Below are positions 18,855-26,526 of a stretch of 64,000 bases of DNA, piece by piece. The position numbers and the translations under genes were made by a program. How positions within the stretch are numbered: the first letter of the stretch is position 1; every line of letters starts with the position of its first letter. The notes beneath the pieces were generated by a model, which was given only the letters and a program-made list of their open reading frames with translations, did no database searches and was not told the origin of the DNA. The DNA comes from an uncultured Pseudomonadota bacterium (lineage in GTDB: Bacteria; Pseudomonadota; Alphaproteobacteria; Rs-D84): NCBI GenBank assembly GCA_900320405.1, contig OOHM01000003.1, positions 1 through 64,000 of the forward strand. Direction: 5' to 3'.

Positions 18855-19040
18855 GCGCGCGAACAAGTTCCCCTCTATCGGGCCCCCAAAAATGCTATGC
18901 ATTTTTTGGGGTGATTCACAGAGGGGTGCCGGGTGGAACCCGGCGGGGTGTGGTTGTCTGCGACGCAATCGCGGGTCACACTGTGTGTGGGCCGGATGGG
19001 TCCCGGCCGAAACGAAACCACTCACAAAAAACATACGGCG
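18855..19040. repeat. Hairpin-rich intergenic repeat element
   Basis: This stretch holds successive inverted repeats: GTTCCCCTCT with AGAGGGG, CCCCCAAAAATGC with GCATTTTTTGGGG (18882-18912), and GCCGGG/CCCGGC. The box GAGGGGTGCCGGGTGGAAC also matches the element at 21240 in outline (GAGGGGTACGGCGTGAAAC). GGGATGACG (19031) recurs at 33039 and 47000. No open frame of coding character is seen, so it looks like a non-autonomous repeat family. Confidence 0.55.
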
Positions 19041-19085
19041 GGATGACGAATCGTGCCTGATTGGTGTTGTTAACGGTAATAAAAT

Positions 19086-19110
19086 CGCCCGGATTTCCGG
19101 GCGGTTTTTT
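19086..19110 (+). terminator. Second hairpin with T-tract in the gap
   Basis: The CGCCCGGATTTCCGGGCG stem-loop is followed by six T residues. It may end transcription out of the repeat element or serve the LRR gene from the other side. Confidence 0.7.
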
Positions 19111-19143
19111 GTTGGGCATACGAATATGAAATCCGGTTCGTTT

Positions 19144-21009
19144 TTATTCCAATGTGCCCAGGTGATATGTTTCCCCACCGGACATAATGTTCATTGACCC
19201 CGCACCGCCATTGCCCGGTTCCATTGGTGTATAGCATACCGTTCCATTGTGTTTAATATGCAATGCCGGCGTTGTTGGTTTGGTGTCAAACAACGGAAAT
19301 TCCAACCCGGTGGATGTGCGCAGTGTTGTAACCCCCGCATCACAATCCGCCACACATACATCGTTATACAGGTGTTCCGCCGGATTGGCCTGACATACGG
19401 CCCGTCCATCAACCAGGCTTTCCCCCCAACCGGTTTCGGCGGACACGCTTCCACATGGACATTCAGTGTATAAATTTGTTTCTTCAAACATATAGTATGT
19501 GCCATATTCGCCGGGCGATGTTATATTTTCAAAAATGCTTTTTGGTATATACCCCGATAAGTTTGAACAACTATAAAACGTTTCTTGGAACATAGAATCG
19601 GCACCTTCGCCCGATAAATTGCCAAACAAATTTCCTGGGATTGAACCGGTTATACCGGTGACTGCGAATGTACCATTAAACATACCTTCTGCCGGTGCGC
19701 CGGAAATTCCGCTGAATAAGTTTCCTGGGATTGAACCGGTTAACCCCTCGCATCCGCCGAATGTACCACTAAACATATATTTTGCCGGTGCGCCGGAAAT
19801 TCCGCTGAATAAGTTTCCTGGGATTGAACCGGTTAACCCCTCGCATCCGCCGAATGTATCACTAAACATACGTTCTGCCGGTGCGCCGGAAATTCCGCTG
19901 AATAAGTTCCCTGGGATTGAACCGGTTATACCGGTGAGTGCGAATGTATTCCTAAACATACGTTCTGCCGGTGCGCCGGAAATTCCGCTGAATAAGTTTC
20001 CTGGAATTGAACCGGTTAACCCCTTGCATGCGCGAAATGTACCATCAAACATACCTTCTGCCGGTGCGCCGGAAATCCCGCTGAATAAATTTGCCGAGAT
20101 AGCCCCGGTTAATCCAAAACAACGAGCAAATGTGTCTAGGAACATATTATTTGCCGGTGCGCCGGAAATTCCGCTGAATAAGTTTCCTGGAATTGAACCG
20201 GTTAATCCAGGGCATTCGGAAAATGTATATGCAAACATACTTTCTGCCGGTGCGCCAGAAATTCCACTAAATAGGTTTTCTGGAATCGAACCAGTTAAAC
20301 CCGTGCAATTATGAAACGTTCCATAGAACATATATTGTGCCGGTGCACCCGATATATCATTGAATAATCCAGATGGTATCGATTTCAAACCAGAGCAACC
20401 ATAAAACGTTTCGTAAAACTGGTGCGATGTTGCACCTGTCACCCCAGAAAATAAATCAGATGAAATTGTGGTCAGACGTGAACAGCTCTTAAACGTTTCA
20501 CGAAAATGTGGTTGTTGCGTGGACGCGGTACCACGTGATGGGAATAATGCCCCCAACGAACCGGAAATCTCGTACAGAAAGGTCGCCATTTTAGAAAAAC
20601 CTATCGCCGATGCTGTGGCCGCGGTGTCATTTGCATATGGAGCGCCCATTGCGGCAATACCCCCAAAACGAATTGTCTTGTATCCATTGGTGGAATATGT
20701 ACATGTATATGTTGCGTTGTTTGTGTCGGAACGTGTTATTGTTTTTCCTGATGCACCGGTTCCGCCCAATGTTCCACCACTGCCACAATCAACATAGAAT
20801 GTTCCCATCGCAGACATATCGAAACGTATAACGATACCGGGGACCATTAATTGTCTCAAGGTCAATGTAAGTTTTGTGATTTCGCATTGGGTGCCGTCGC
20901 CCAAAACGTCTATTTCGTTTTCCGCGCATGCCGCGTGCGCAATTGTTGGAAACAAATATATAAAACACAATACCGTTGCAACAATGATACTTTTCAATAA
21001 TTTCGACAT
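19144..21009 (-). CDS. Secreted surface protein with 31-residue LRR-like tandem repeats
   Basis: The product has 621 residues. Signal MSKLLKSIIVATVLCFIYLF, ending AHA, is followed by a Cys-containing N-terminal domain. About eleven tandem repeats lie near residues 165-505. The repeat consensus is C-x-GLTGSIPGNLFSG, ISGAPAE, x-MFxxTF. The pattern resembles BspA-type leucine-rich repeats but with a fixed 30-31 residue unit and a strict GAPA segment. A small Cys-rich domain (CPCGSVSAETGWGE, CVADCD) ends it. Homologous LRR proteins act in adhesion. ATG 21009 is chosen because the signal starts there and GGGGGGACG precedes it; the frame extends 33 codons further upstream. Confidence 0.85.
   Translation of the reverse strand: MSKLLKSIIVATVLCFIYLFPTIAHAACAENEIDVLGDGTQCEITKLTLTLRQLMVPGIVIRFDMSAMGTFYVDCGSGGTLGGTGASGKTITRSDTNNATYTCTYSTNGYKTIRFGGIAAMGAPYANDTAATASAIGFSKMATFLYEISGSLGALFPSRGTASTQQPHFRETFKSCSRLTTISSDLFSGVTGATSHQFYETFYGCSGLKSIPSGLFNDISGAPAQYMFYGTFHNCTGLTGSIPENLFSGISGAPAESMFAYTFSECPGLTGSIPGNLFSGISGAPANNMFLDTFARCFGLTGAISANLFSGISGAPAEGMFDGTFRACKGLTGSIPGNLFSGISGAPAERMFRNTFALTGITGSIPGNLFSGISGAPAERMFSDTFGGCEGLTGSIPGNLFSGISGAPAKYMFSGTFGGCEGLTGSIPGNLFSGISGAPAEGMFNGTFAVTGITGSIPGNLFGNLSGEGADSMFQETFYSCSNLSGYIPKSIFENITSPGEYGTYYMFEETNLYTECPCGSVSAETGWGESLVDGRAVCQANPAEHLYNDVCVADCDAGVTTLRTSTGLEFPLFDTKPTTPALHIKHNGTVCYTPMEPGNGGAGSMNIMSGGETYHLGTLE
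19560..20500 (-). repeat. In-frame 90-93 bp tandem repeats inside the LRR gene
   Basis: Copies such as those starting near 19620, 19700, 19790, 19880 and 19980 are almost identical at DNA level over GCCGGTGCGCCGGAAATTCC and GATTGAACCGGTTA. Two neighbouring units (about 19730-19870) differ by only a few bases. This identity implies recent duplication or gene conversion and potential length variation. Confidence 0.9.
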
Positions 21010-21198
21010 TTGGTGCGTCCCCCCCGTTTGGTTCACGGCCGGCGTGCGCATCAAATGAAAAATTGCCATCGGACGGCGCGTCAACCGACCCAATGGTGTT
21101 TTCCCCAAATAAAAAACCGTTGGAATTAAATTGTTATAATCTGCTTGATAAAAATCTGGTTAGATTATATCAAAAATGTGAATATGTGGCAAGAAAAA

Positions 21199-21360
21199 AA
21201 GTGGTTAGTAAAAAACAACATAAAAAGTTCTCCTCCTGTGGAGGGGTACGGCGTGAAACGCCGGGAGGTGGGGGTAAATAAAAAAACAACAATGCCCACC
21301 CCGTCCCGTCACCACAAGTGGTGCCGCGACCACCCCTCCGAGGAGGGGAACTAACCACTT
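21199..21360. mobile_element. MITE-like repeat with 11-bp terminal inverted repeats
   Basis: AAGTGGTTAGT (21199-21209) and ACTAACCACTT (21350-21360) are perfect inverted repeats. They enclose nested arms (CTCCTCCTGTGGAGGGG; CCCCTCCGAGGAGGGG) and the box GTACGGCGTGAAACGCCG. No target-site duplication is evident and no open frame is credible. The inner part resembles the element at 18855-19040. The rest of the 21010-21370 gap shows no gene. Confidence 0.6.
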
Positions 21361-21370
21361 ACATTAATCA

Positions 21371-21823
21371 CTAAAATGGAATATCGTCGCCGATTTCAGA
21401 AATTGACATTTCTTCGGCGGGCGCCGGTGCCGCCGCCGGGGCGGATGCGCCGGACATTGCGTCCATTGACTTTGCGCCCGATAATATCACCATTGTACCG
21501 GCGAATTGGTTCAAAACAACCTCGGTCGTATAGGTGTCAACGCCTTGTTGGTTTTGCCATTTGCGTGTACGCAGGGCGCCTTCGATATAAAGTTTGGTTC
21601 CCTTTTGTAACATACGTTCTGCAACTTCGACCAGATTCGGATTAAATATAACAATACGGTGCCATTCGGTTTGTTCTTTTTGTTCGCCGGTCGTGCGATC
21701 ACGCCAACGGTCCGATGTCGCCAGTGAAAAACTGACCACCTTTTGTCCGCTTTGCATTGTGCGTGTTTGCGGGTCTTGCCCTACGTTTCCAACCAATATT
21801 ACTTTATTTATGCTTCCTGCCAT
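21371..21823 (-). CDS. ssb: Single-stranded DNA-binding protein
   Basis: The 150-residue protein has an N-terminal OB fold (INKVILVGNVGQDPQTR, SFSLATSDRWRDRTTGE, WHRIVIFNPNLVEVAERML) and a Pro/Ala-rich linker. It ends in the acidic tip EIGDDIPF, which recruits replication and repair proteins. It coats single-stranded DNA as a tetramer. AGGAAGTGAATT precedes the ATG. It is divergent from rho. Confidence 0.97.
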   Translation of the reverse strand: MAGSINKVILVGNVGQDPQTRTMQSGQKVVSFSLATSDRWRDRTTGEQKEQTEWHRIVIFNPNLVEVAERMLQKGTKLYIEGALRTRKWQNQQGVDTYTTEVVLNQFAGTMVILSGAKSMDAMSGASAPAAAPAPAEEMSISEIGDDIPF

Positions 21824-21896
21824 AATTCACTTCCTTTGTTTCAATGTACTTTCATTGAAGCAACAATCATAATAAAAAGCAAGAAAAAAGCAAAAC

Positions 21897-21925
21897 TTGA
21901 CATTTTGTGCAAAATGCACTATAAT
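21897..21925 (+). promoter_or_regulatory. Consensus promoter of rho
   Basis: TTGACA (21897-21902) and TATAAT (21920-21925) match consensus exactly with a 17-base spacer. The leader to the rho start is about 55 bases. Confidence 0.9.
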
Positions 21926-21986
21926 TCGTGGGTCAAAAAGGTGGCACGTTCTGGGCCACGGGAAAACTTCCAAAAAAGGATTTTTT

Positions 21987-23255
21987 ATGCATATAAACGA
22001 GATTAAGGCTAAATCGCCGCAACAATTGTTGAAAATGGCGGAAGATATGGGTATCGAAAACCCGTCCCAATTAAATGTGCAACAATTGCGATTCGCCGTT
22101 ATGCGCGGATTCGCGGCCGATAAAAAAATTACGCTGATTGGGGACGGCGTGTTGGAACGTATGCAGGATGGGTTTGGATTTCTGCGTGCACCGGAAAGCA
22201 ATTACCTGGCCGGGCCGGATGATTTGTATGTGTCGCCAAATCTGATTAAAAAATACGGACTTAAAACCGGCGATTATATCGAAGGTCAAATTCAGGCGCC
22301 GCAAAACGAATCTGAACGTTATTTTGCGTTGGAAACAATTGAACGCGCAAATGGCGACACGCCCGAAAAGTTGCGCCACCGCGTGTCTTTTGATGATATG
22401 ACACCGCTGTACCCCGACGAGCAATTAAAGATGGAGGTCGAAGGCGATACCGACAAAGGTCGCAATTTGTCGGCGCGTGTAATCGACCTGATATCGCCAA
22501 CGGGACGCGGACAACGTTCTTTAATCGTTGCGCCACCGCGTACCGGTAAGACGATTATGTTGCAAAATATCGCGCATTCTATCGCGACCAATTATCCCGA
22601 GGTTAAACTTATCGTGCTGTTGATTGACGAACGGCCCGAAGAAGTGACCGATATGCAACGCAGTGTCAAAGGTGAAGTTATTTCTTCAACATTTGATGAG
22701 CCCGCAACCCGCCATATCCAGGTTGCCGAAATGGTCATCGAAAAGGCCAAACGATTGGTCGAGGCCGGTCAAGATGTCGTAATTCTTCTTGATTCTATTA
22801 CCCGTTTGGGGCGCGCGTACAACACCGTTGTCCCGTCCAGTGGTAAAGTTTTGACCGGTGGTGTCGACGCATACGCATTGCAACGGCCAAAACGATTCTT
22901 TGGTGCCGCGCGTAATATCGAAGGCGGGGGCAGTTTGACAATTATCGCAACCGCGTTGGTTGATACCGGATCCAAAATGGACGAAGTCATTTTCGAAGAA
23001 TTCAAGGGAACCGGAAACAGCGAAATCATACTGGACCGCAAATTGTCCGATAAACGCGTTTACCCGGCAATCGATATTACAAAATCGGGTACGCGTAAAG
23101 AAGACCTGTTGGTGGGCAAGGACACGTTATCCAAAATGTATGTGCTGCGCCGCATTATTAACCCGATGGGAACACTGGAAGCAATGGAGTTCTTGTTGGA
23201 TAAACTGCGGGTGACAAAAACGAATACGGATTTCTTTAATTCAATGAATCAATAA
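21987..23255 (+). CDS. rho: Transcription termination factor Rho
   Basis: This 422-residue hexameric RNA helicase ends transcription at C-rich unstructured RNA. The N-terminal helical part ([20 protein letters not shown]) is followed by the RNA-binding cold-shock-like domain ([18 protein letters not shown] and [15 protein letters not shown]). The RecA-like core carries Walker [22 protein letters not shown] and [13 protein letters not shown], and the secondary-site stretch [23 protein letters not shown] 21987 with AAAAAAGGA upstream is preferred over the longer frame, which would start within the promoter. Confidence 0.98.
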   Translation: MHINEIKAKSPQQLLKMAEDMGIENPSQLNVQQLRFAVMRGFAADKKITLIGDGVLERMQDGFGFLRAPESNYLAGPDDLYVSPNLIKKYGLKTGDYIEGQIQAPQNESERYFALETIERANGDTPEKLRHRVSFDDMTPLYPDEQLKMEVEGDTDKGRNLSARVIDLISPTGRGQRSLIVAPPRTGKTIMLQNIAHSIATNYPEVKLIVLLIDERPEEVTDMQRSVKGEVISSTFDEPATRHIQVAEMVIEKAKRLVEAGQDVVILLDSITRLGRAYNTVVPSSGKVLTGGVDAYALQRPKRFFGAARNIEGGGSLTIIATALVDTGSKMDEVIFEEFKGTGNSEIILDRKLSDKRVYPAIDITKSGTRKEDLLVGKDTLSKMYVLRRIINPMGTLEAMEFLLDKLRVTKTNTDFFNSMNQ

Positions 23256-23259
23256 GACA

Positions 23260-23284
23260 AACGCACCAAACGGTGCGTTTTTTT
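23260..23284 (+). terminator. Terminator of rho
   Basis: The AACGCACC/GGTGCGTT stem is followed by a T-tract. Confidence 0.9.
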
Positions 23285-23303
23285 GTGGGGAAATTTTGCA
23301 AAT

Positions 23304-23528
23304 ATGAAAAAATATCTTGTCGGTGCCACCGTGATAATCGTCGCGGGGGCGTATTTTTTTGGGGCGCGCATCGCCCGGATAAAATGTGTGGCGGCGGGTG
23401 CGCGTGCACAATCAAATGAAATTATAAATATCACAAATACAAAAAGGGCAACAGATGAAAAAGTTTTTAATACCGGTATGCGCGATGTTCGTCGCATCCT
23501 GCGCGCAAAATATACCATCGCAGAATAG
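23304..23528 (+). CDS. Putative inner-membrane spanin-like protein
   Basis: The product has 74 residues. It has an N-terminal membrane anchor (KKYLVGATVIIVAGAYFFGA) and a polar periplasmic part ending GMRDVRRILRAKYTIAE. This size and topology match Rz-type i-spanins of phages. The next frame, a lipoprotein gene, starts inside it and overlaps by 74 bases, as o-spanin genes often do. Spanins fuse inner and outer membranes in the last step of phage lysis. No other phage gene is seen nearby. The spanin role is inferred from architecture only; it could be an unrelated small membrane protein. Confidence 0.55.
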   Translation: MKKYLVGATVIIVAGAYFFGARIARIKCVAAGARAQSNEIINITNTKRATDEKVFNTGMRDVRRILRAKYTIAE

Positions 23529-23652
23529 GGCGGTGTGCAATATATCTTGCGATATAATTCGTGGGCGCGCCGGTGATTGGGATGCGATAAGTGATGATTT
23601 GGCACGAAATATTTACAGGCATAATTTAATGTGTGAAAATATGGGAAAATAA
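23455..23652 (+). CDS. Putative outer-membrane spanin-like lipoprotein
   Basis: The product has 65 residues. A lipoprotein signal (MKKFLIPVCAMFVASC, Cys16) is followed by a short mature part with two more cysteines (CNISCDIIRGRAGDWD) and a helical end. It starts within the preceding gene in the +1 frame with AAAAAGGGCAACAG as ribosome binding site. An overlapping small lipoprotein after a small anchored protein is the hallmark of Rz/Rz1 pairs. The mature part is not Pro-rich as in lambda Rz1, so the call stays tentative. Confidence 0.55.
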   Translation: MKKFLIPVCAMFVASCAQNIPSQNRAVCNISCDIIRGRAGDWDAISDDLARNIYRHNLMCENMGK

Positions 23653-24621
23653 TTATTCACTGTAATATTCAATCAATGCCTCGGCCGCGGTTTTGATGCG
23701 TTCCATAGATTGTTCGTATGCGTTGCAATCGCGTGAAATCTGGGACCGATATGCATCGCGCAGGTTCGAAGACATATATGCACATGCGCGCAAATGTTGG
23801 ACACAATATTGGTGGCCAATCAAAAATGCGTTTTGACCGCGCATACGCTCTTCGGGTTCCGGCCAATCTATGTTCAATGCGTTTTCCAGGTTAACCCAAG
23901 AATTTTCGCCGGCATATTGACCAACCAATTCCATCCAATATTCGTTCATTTCGTCTGTCGTCCATTGGCCGCCCCCCATAAGGTTTATGATTTGAATGAT
24001 TAAATCGTTGATTTGTGGTTGGTATATGGAATCTATTTGTGCCAATTTCGCACTGCAATAGCATCGATTATACGCCGTATTTTCGCGGGCACAATACCCG
24101 TTCATACATGTGATATAATCGGCCAGACAACGCGACGAAGACACGGGTGCGTTCGTAATGTTGGTCGTTGTTTCGGCGGTGCGCGATTCGTTGTCGCGTG
24201 CGCCACGTGTCGATACGGCGCGTGCCGTAGATGCGGTGGGGGTGACGGGCCGGGCACTTCGTGCCGTATTTTGTGGGGTGCGTTGAACAACACGACGGGT
24301 CTGTGTGGCGGTTCCGGAATTCCCATTCGTCGCGGCGCGCGCCGTGGTGTTCGGTGATGATTTTTGGGTGCGCGGAACGACGCGGCGCGGTTCGGACATA
24401 CGTTTTGTTTTAACCACAACATCAATTGGATTATTGGTCATATTTATTGTCGTGCCGGGGTTCATTTCTGTGCGCATTTTGTTGTTCAAATATGGATACA
24501 TATATGCATACGATTGCGGGTCAACATATCGGGAAACGCGCCCGGGGCTTGGCACCGCGGGTGCCGCAAGCGCGGATGCGATAAACAAAGTCGTGCAGAA
24601 AAAAACAAGAATCCTTCCCAT
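23653..24621 (-). CDS. Exported protein with Cys-motif domain (family B, small member)
   Basis: The product has 322 residues. Signal MGRILVFFCTTLFIASALAA is followed by a short start (VDPQSYAYMYPYLNNKMR), then a long Arg/Thr/Ala-rich, disorder-like linker. A helical domain near residues 160-320 opens with CLADYITCMNGYCA, then YNRCYCSAKLAQIDSIY, and contains further Cys (HQYCVQHLRACAY, RDCNAYEQ). The 923-residue protein at 47035-49806 has the same layout and the same C-x6-CM-x3-C, Y-x-RC-x-CS motif. The function is unknown. ATG 24621 is chosen because the signal begins there. Confidence 0.82.
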   Translation of the reverse strand: MGRILVFFCTTLFIASALAAPAVPSPGRVSRYVDPQSYAYMYPYLNNKMRTEMNPGTTINMTNNPIDVVVKTKRMSEPRRVVPRTQKSSPNTTARAATNGNSGTATQTRRVVQRTPQNTARSARPVTPTASTARAVSTRGARDNESRTAETTTNITNAPVSSSRCLADYITCMNGYCARENTAYNRCYCSAKLAQIDSIYQPQINDLIIQIINLMGGGQWTTDEMNEYWMELVGQYAGENSWVNLENALNIDWPEPEERMRGQNAFLIGHQYCVQHLRACAYMSSNLRDAYRSQISRDCNAYEQSMERIKTAAEALIEYYSE

Positions 24622-24676
24622 ATAGTGCAGTTTAATAAAAAATATGTGGCGGGCGCAATAAAAAAAGAAGTATCGA

Positions 24677-24704
24677 TTGACAAAATGTTGTGAACTAATA
24701 TAAT
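24677..24704 (+). promoter_or_regulatory. Promoter of the radical SAM gene
   Basis: TTGACA (24677-24682) and TATAAT (24699-24704) are spaced 16 bases apart. The -10 box overlaps the most upstream ATG of the frame (24703), so translation must begin downstream of it. Confidence 0.75.
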
Positions 24705-24729
24705 GTTTGTCAACGAATGGGATCAAAAA

Positions 24730-25566
24730 ATGTATGGAATTTTTGCTTTATCATTAAAGGTGACAAATTGGTGTAATTTGAACTGTGCGCATTGCCGGGA
24801 AAATTCAGGGCGTGACGCGGCAATCAAACCGATGCCTTTGGAAAAGGTCGAGGATTATATTTCCCAATTTCAAGAATTACCAATCAATTTATCAAATCGT
24901 ATAACCATTGATGGTGGCGAACCAATGTTGCCTTATTTTATGGGTGACGAAAATTATATTCCAACGGTGTTGTGTTTGGTGTCCAAGGCCGGCGCCATAC
25001 CCACAATCAAAACAAATGGCACGTGGGGAAACACATATACCAACCGCAGTACCGTATTAAAATCTTTGGCAAAAAATGCATATTTTGTTGGGCGACCATT
25101 AACAATAAATGTGCCGGTTGACGAATTTCATAATAATATTTCAGGCGTATCAAATATAATTGCCGATGTTGTATTCAGTGACTATTTGCGGGGGGCGTTG
25201 AATATATCCGTTTCCGGGTTTGATACAATTGGGTCGGTGGTGGCATACGCGCGGTTGCGGTCGGATTTGCGTGATAAAGAAATAAATACTGTTGATTCTT
25301 GGAATGATAATTTTGTTGCATATAATGACGACGGGGTGGGGATTCATGTTGAAACAGATTATATGTCTGGGGTTGTGCGTTGTGGACGCGCCATAAAAAA
25401 TCACGTTTATACGGAAAATAATTTGTCGACATATGTAAACAAAATTCAGATAGACAATGATGATAATGTCGCATTGAATTATGTGGCGCGCGATAATATA
25501 AAGAAACAACCATTGAAAACGGTTATAGACAGTTTAATAAAAAGTATTGATGCCAGGACAAAGTAG
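24730..25566 (+). CDS. Radical SAM protein of unknown substrate
   Basis: The product has 278 residues. The cluster motif CNLNCAHC binds the [4Fe-4S] that cleaves S-adenosylmethionine; TIDGGEPML is the SAM-contacting GGE motif, and IKTNGTWG follows as in radical SAM barrels. No full SPASM-type Cys set follows; only one further Cys (VVRCGRA) is obvious. It stands alone, with no recognisable precursor peptide or partner in the flanks. ATG 24730 is chosen because the upstream ATG overlaps the -10 box. The substrate cannot be inferred. Confidence 0.85.
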   Translation: MYGIFALSLKVTNWCNLNCAHCRENSGRDAAIKPMPLEKVEDYISQFQELPINLSNRITIDGGEPMLPYFMGDENYIPTVLCLVSKAGAIPTIKTNGTWGNTYTNRSTVLKSLAKNAYFVGRPLTINVPVDEFHNNISGVSNIIADVVFSDYLRGALNISVSGFDTIGSVVAYARLRSDLRDKEINTVDSWNDNFVAYNDDGVGIHVETDYMSGVVRCGRAIKNHVYTENNLSTYVNKIQIDNDDNVALNYVARDNIKKQPLKTVIDSLIKSIDARTK

Positions 25567-25604
25567 GGTATTGTGCCATCTGCGGGAACAAGTTGCCGTA
25601 ATGT

Positions 25605-26027
25605 TTAGTGTTGTTTTTGGTCAAATAAATTGATTTTTTTAACAAGATTTTTGGCGGGCAAAAATAAATTTTTTGGTATGTTATTCTGGGTAAACCATTG
25701 CCATTTTTTGCATTTATCGGGTTCGCATAATATCGGTTTTGCGGTCACAGAATCTGTACGATAATGTATTGTTATATAGTGTTTGGTTGGAAAAATATCG
25801 TTTGTGATTCCAATGTAATGAAATTGTTCGGCGGGGACGGATATGCCGGTTTCTTCGAATAATTCACGTGACGCGGTGTGCGTGGGGAATTCACCAAATT
25901 CCATGTGCCCGCCCGGTGGTGCCCATGTGCCGGCGCCGTGCGTGGATAGTCGTTTCCCCATCAACACTAAGCCCGCCGGATTAAAAATCCAGCATGCGAC
26001 TCCAACACGAACAGTTTTTTCTGACAT
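25605..26027 (-). CDS. NUDIX hydrolase
   Basis: The product has 140 residues. The NUDIX box runs GGHMEFGEFPTHTASRELFE followed by ETGI, giving the Mg-binding G-x5-E-x7-REL-x-EE-x-G pattern. The N-terminal VACWIFNPAGLVLMGKR and the placement resemble MutT/ADP-sugar-type enzymes that hydrolyse nucleoside diphosphate derivatives. The substrate is unknown. AGGAAACAAAAT precedes the ATG at 26027. The convergent radical SAM gene ends 38 bases away, so the two are not in one operon. Confidence 0.93.
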   Translation of the reverse strand: MSEKTVRVGVACWIFNPAGLVLMGKRLSTHGAGTWAPPGGHMEFGEFPTHTASRELFEETGISVPAEQFHYIGITNDIFPTKHYITIHYRTDSVTAKPILCEPDKCKKWQWFTQNNIPKNLFLPAKNLVKKINLFDQKQH

Positions 26028-26150
26028 TATTTTGTTTCCTTTGGTTGATAGTAAAGGATTAGAATTAAAAGACAATGAAAAAGTTTAGGAAATATGCGCT
26101 TTTAAATATAACTTGCGTTTGACAAAAAAAAGCGTATAATGGCGATTACT

Positions 26151-26227
26151 CGGGGCGTAGCTCAGTCTGGTAGAGTGCTTGCTTTGGGAGCAAGATGTCG
26201 TAGGTTCGAATCCTGTCGCCCCGACCA
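26151..26227 (+). tRNA. tRNA-Pro (TGG)
   Basis: A 77-base cloverleaf: acceptor CGGGGCG/CGCCCCG, anticodon stem CTTGC/GCAAG with loop TTTGGGA, T-loop GTTCGAATC, encoded CCA. A -10 box TATAAT lies at 26135-26140. A hairpin with T-tract (26238-26256) follows. Confidence 0.97.
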
Positions 26228-26237
26228 TAAATTCAAA

Positions 26238-26256
26238 CCGACCAAATGGTCGGTTT
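26238..26256 (+). terminator. Terminator of tRNA-Pro (TGG)
   Basis: The ACCGACC/GGTCGGT stem is followed by TTTT. Confidence 0.75.
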
Positions 26257-26370
26257 TAATTTATGTCTGTAACGACATATGGATTTGGTTCGAAACCAAG
26301 TAGATTTTGGAAGTGAAACGTGTCAAAATCGTCACGGGTTGCGCGCAGCCGGCATATCGTGCCGTGCGAG

Positions 26371-26465
26371 CGAATCCTGTCGCCATACTTTTTTCTTGTT
26401 GTTTATCAAGGAAAAAGTCGCCCCGACCATAAAATTCAAATCGGCCGTGGTGCCGATTGTAATTT
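26371..26465 (+). repeat. Partial copies of the tRNA-Pro 3' end and its terminator
   Basis: CGAATCCTGTCGCC (26371-26384) repeats tRNA positions 26207-26220. GTCGCCCCGACCATAAA (26417-26433) repeats the acceptor end and CCA at 26215-26231. The copy is followed by a hairpin (TCGGCC/GCCGATT) at the place of the tRNA terminator and by the same TAATTTATGT sequence. The stem differs by paired changes. It may be an attachment-site scar or a decayed tandem tRNA. Confidence 0.75.
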
Positions 26466-26526
26466 ATGTTTGACATATAATACAAAATAGTTTGATACTG
26501 AAATCCGTACAAGCAAAGGATAAGAA

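Noticed and set aside
18855-19040. Candidate structured RNA such as RNase P, 6S or SRP RNA
   Set aside because: None of the conserved cores of these RNAs could be found; the hairpins and the partial match to the element at 21199-21360 fit a repeat better.
19619-20314. Long plus-strand open frame of regular NKFPGIEPV-type repeats
   Set aside because: It is the reverse complement of the 93-bp repeats of the minus-strand LRR gene, which has a signal peptide and conserved repeat consensus. The antisense frame is a by-product of the repeat length being divisible by three.
19560-20500. Regularly spaced repeats that could suggest a CRISPR array
   Set aside because: Units are about 93 bp, contiguous without unique spacers, and maintain one coding frame.
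24703-24729. Upstream start codon of the radical SAM gene
   Set aside because: The ATG overlaps the -10 hexamer of the only good promoter, so it cannot be on that transcript; ATG 24730 is used.
26371-26440. A second, pseudo tRNA-Pro gene
   Set aside because: Only the T-loop/acceptor end and trailer are present; no D-arm or anticodon arm can be folded, so it is listed as a repeat and not as a tRNA.
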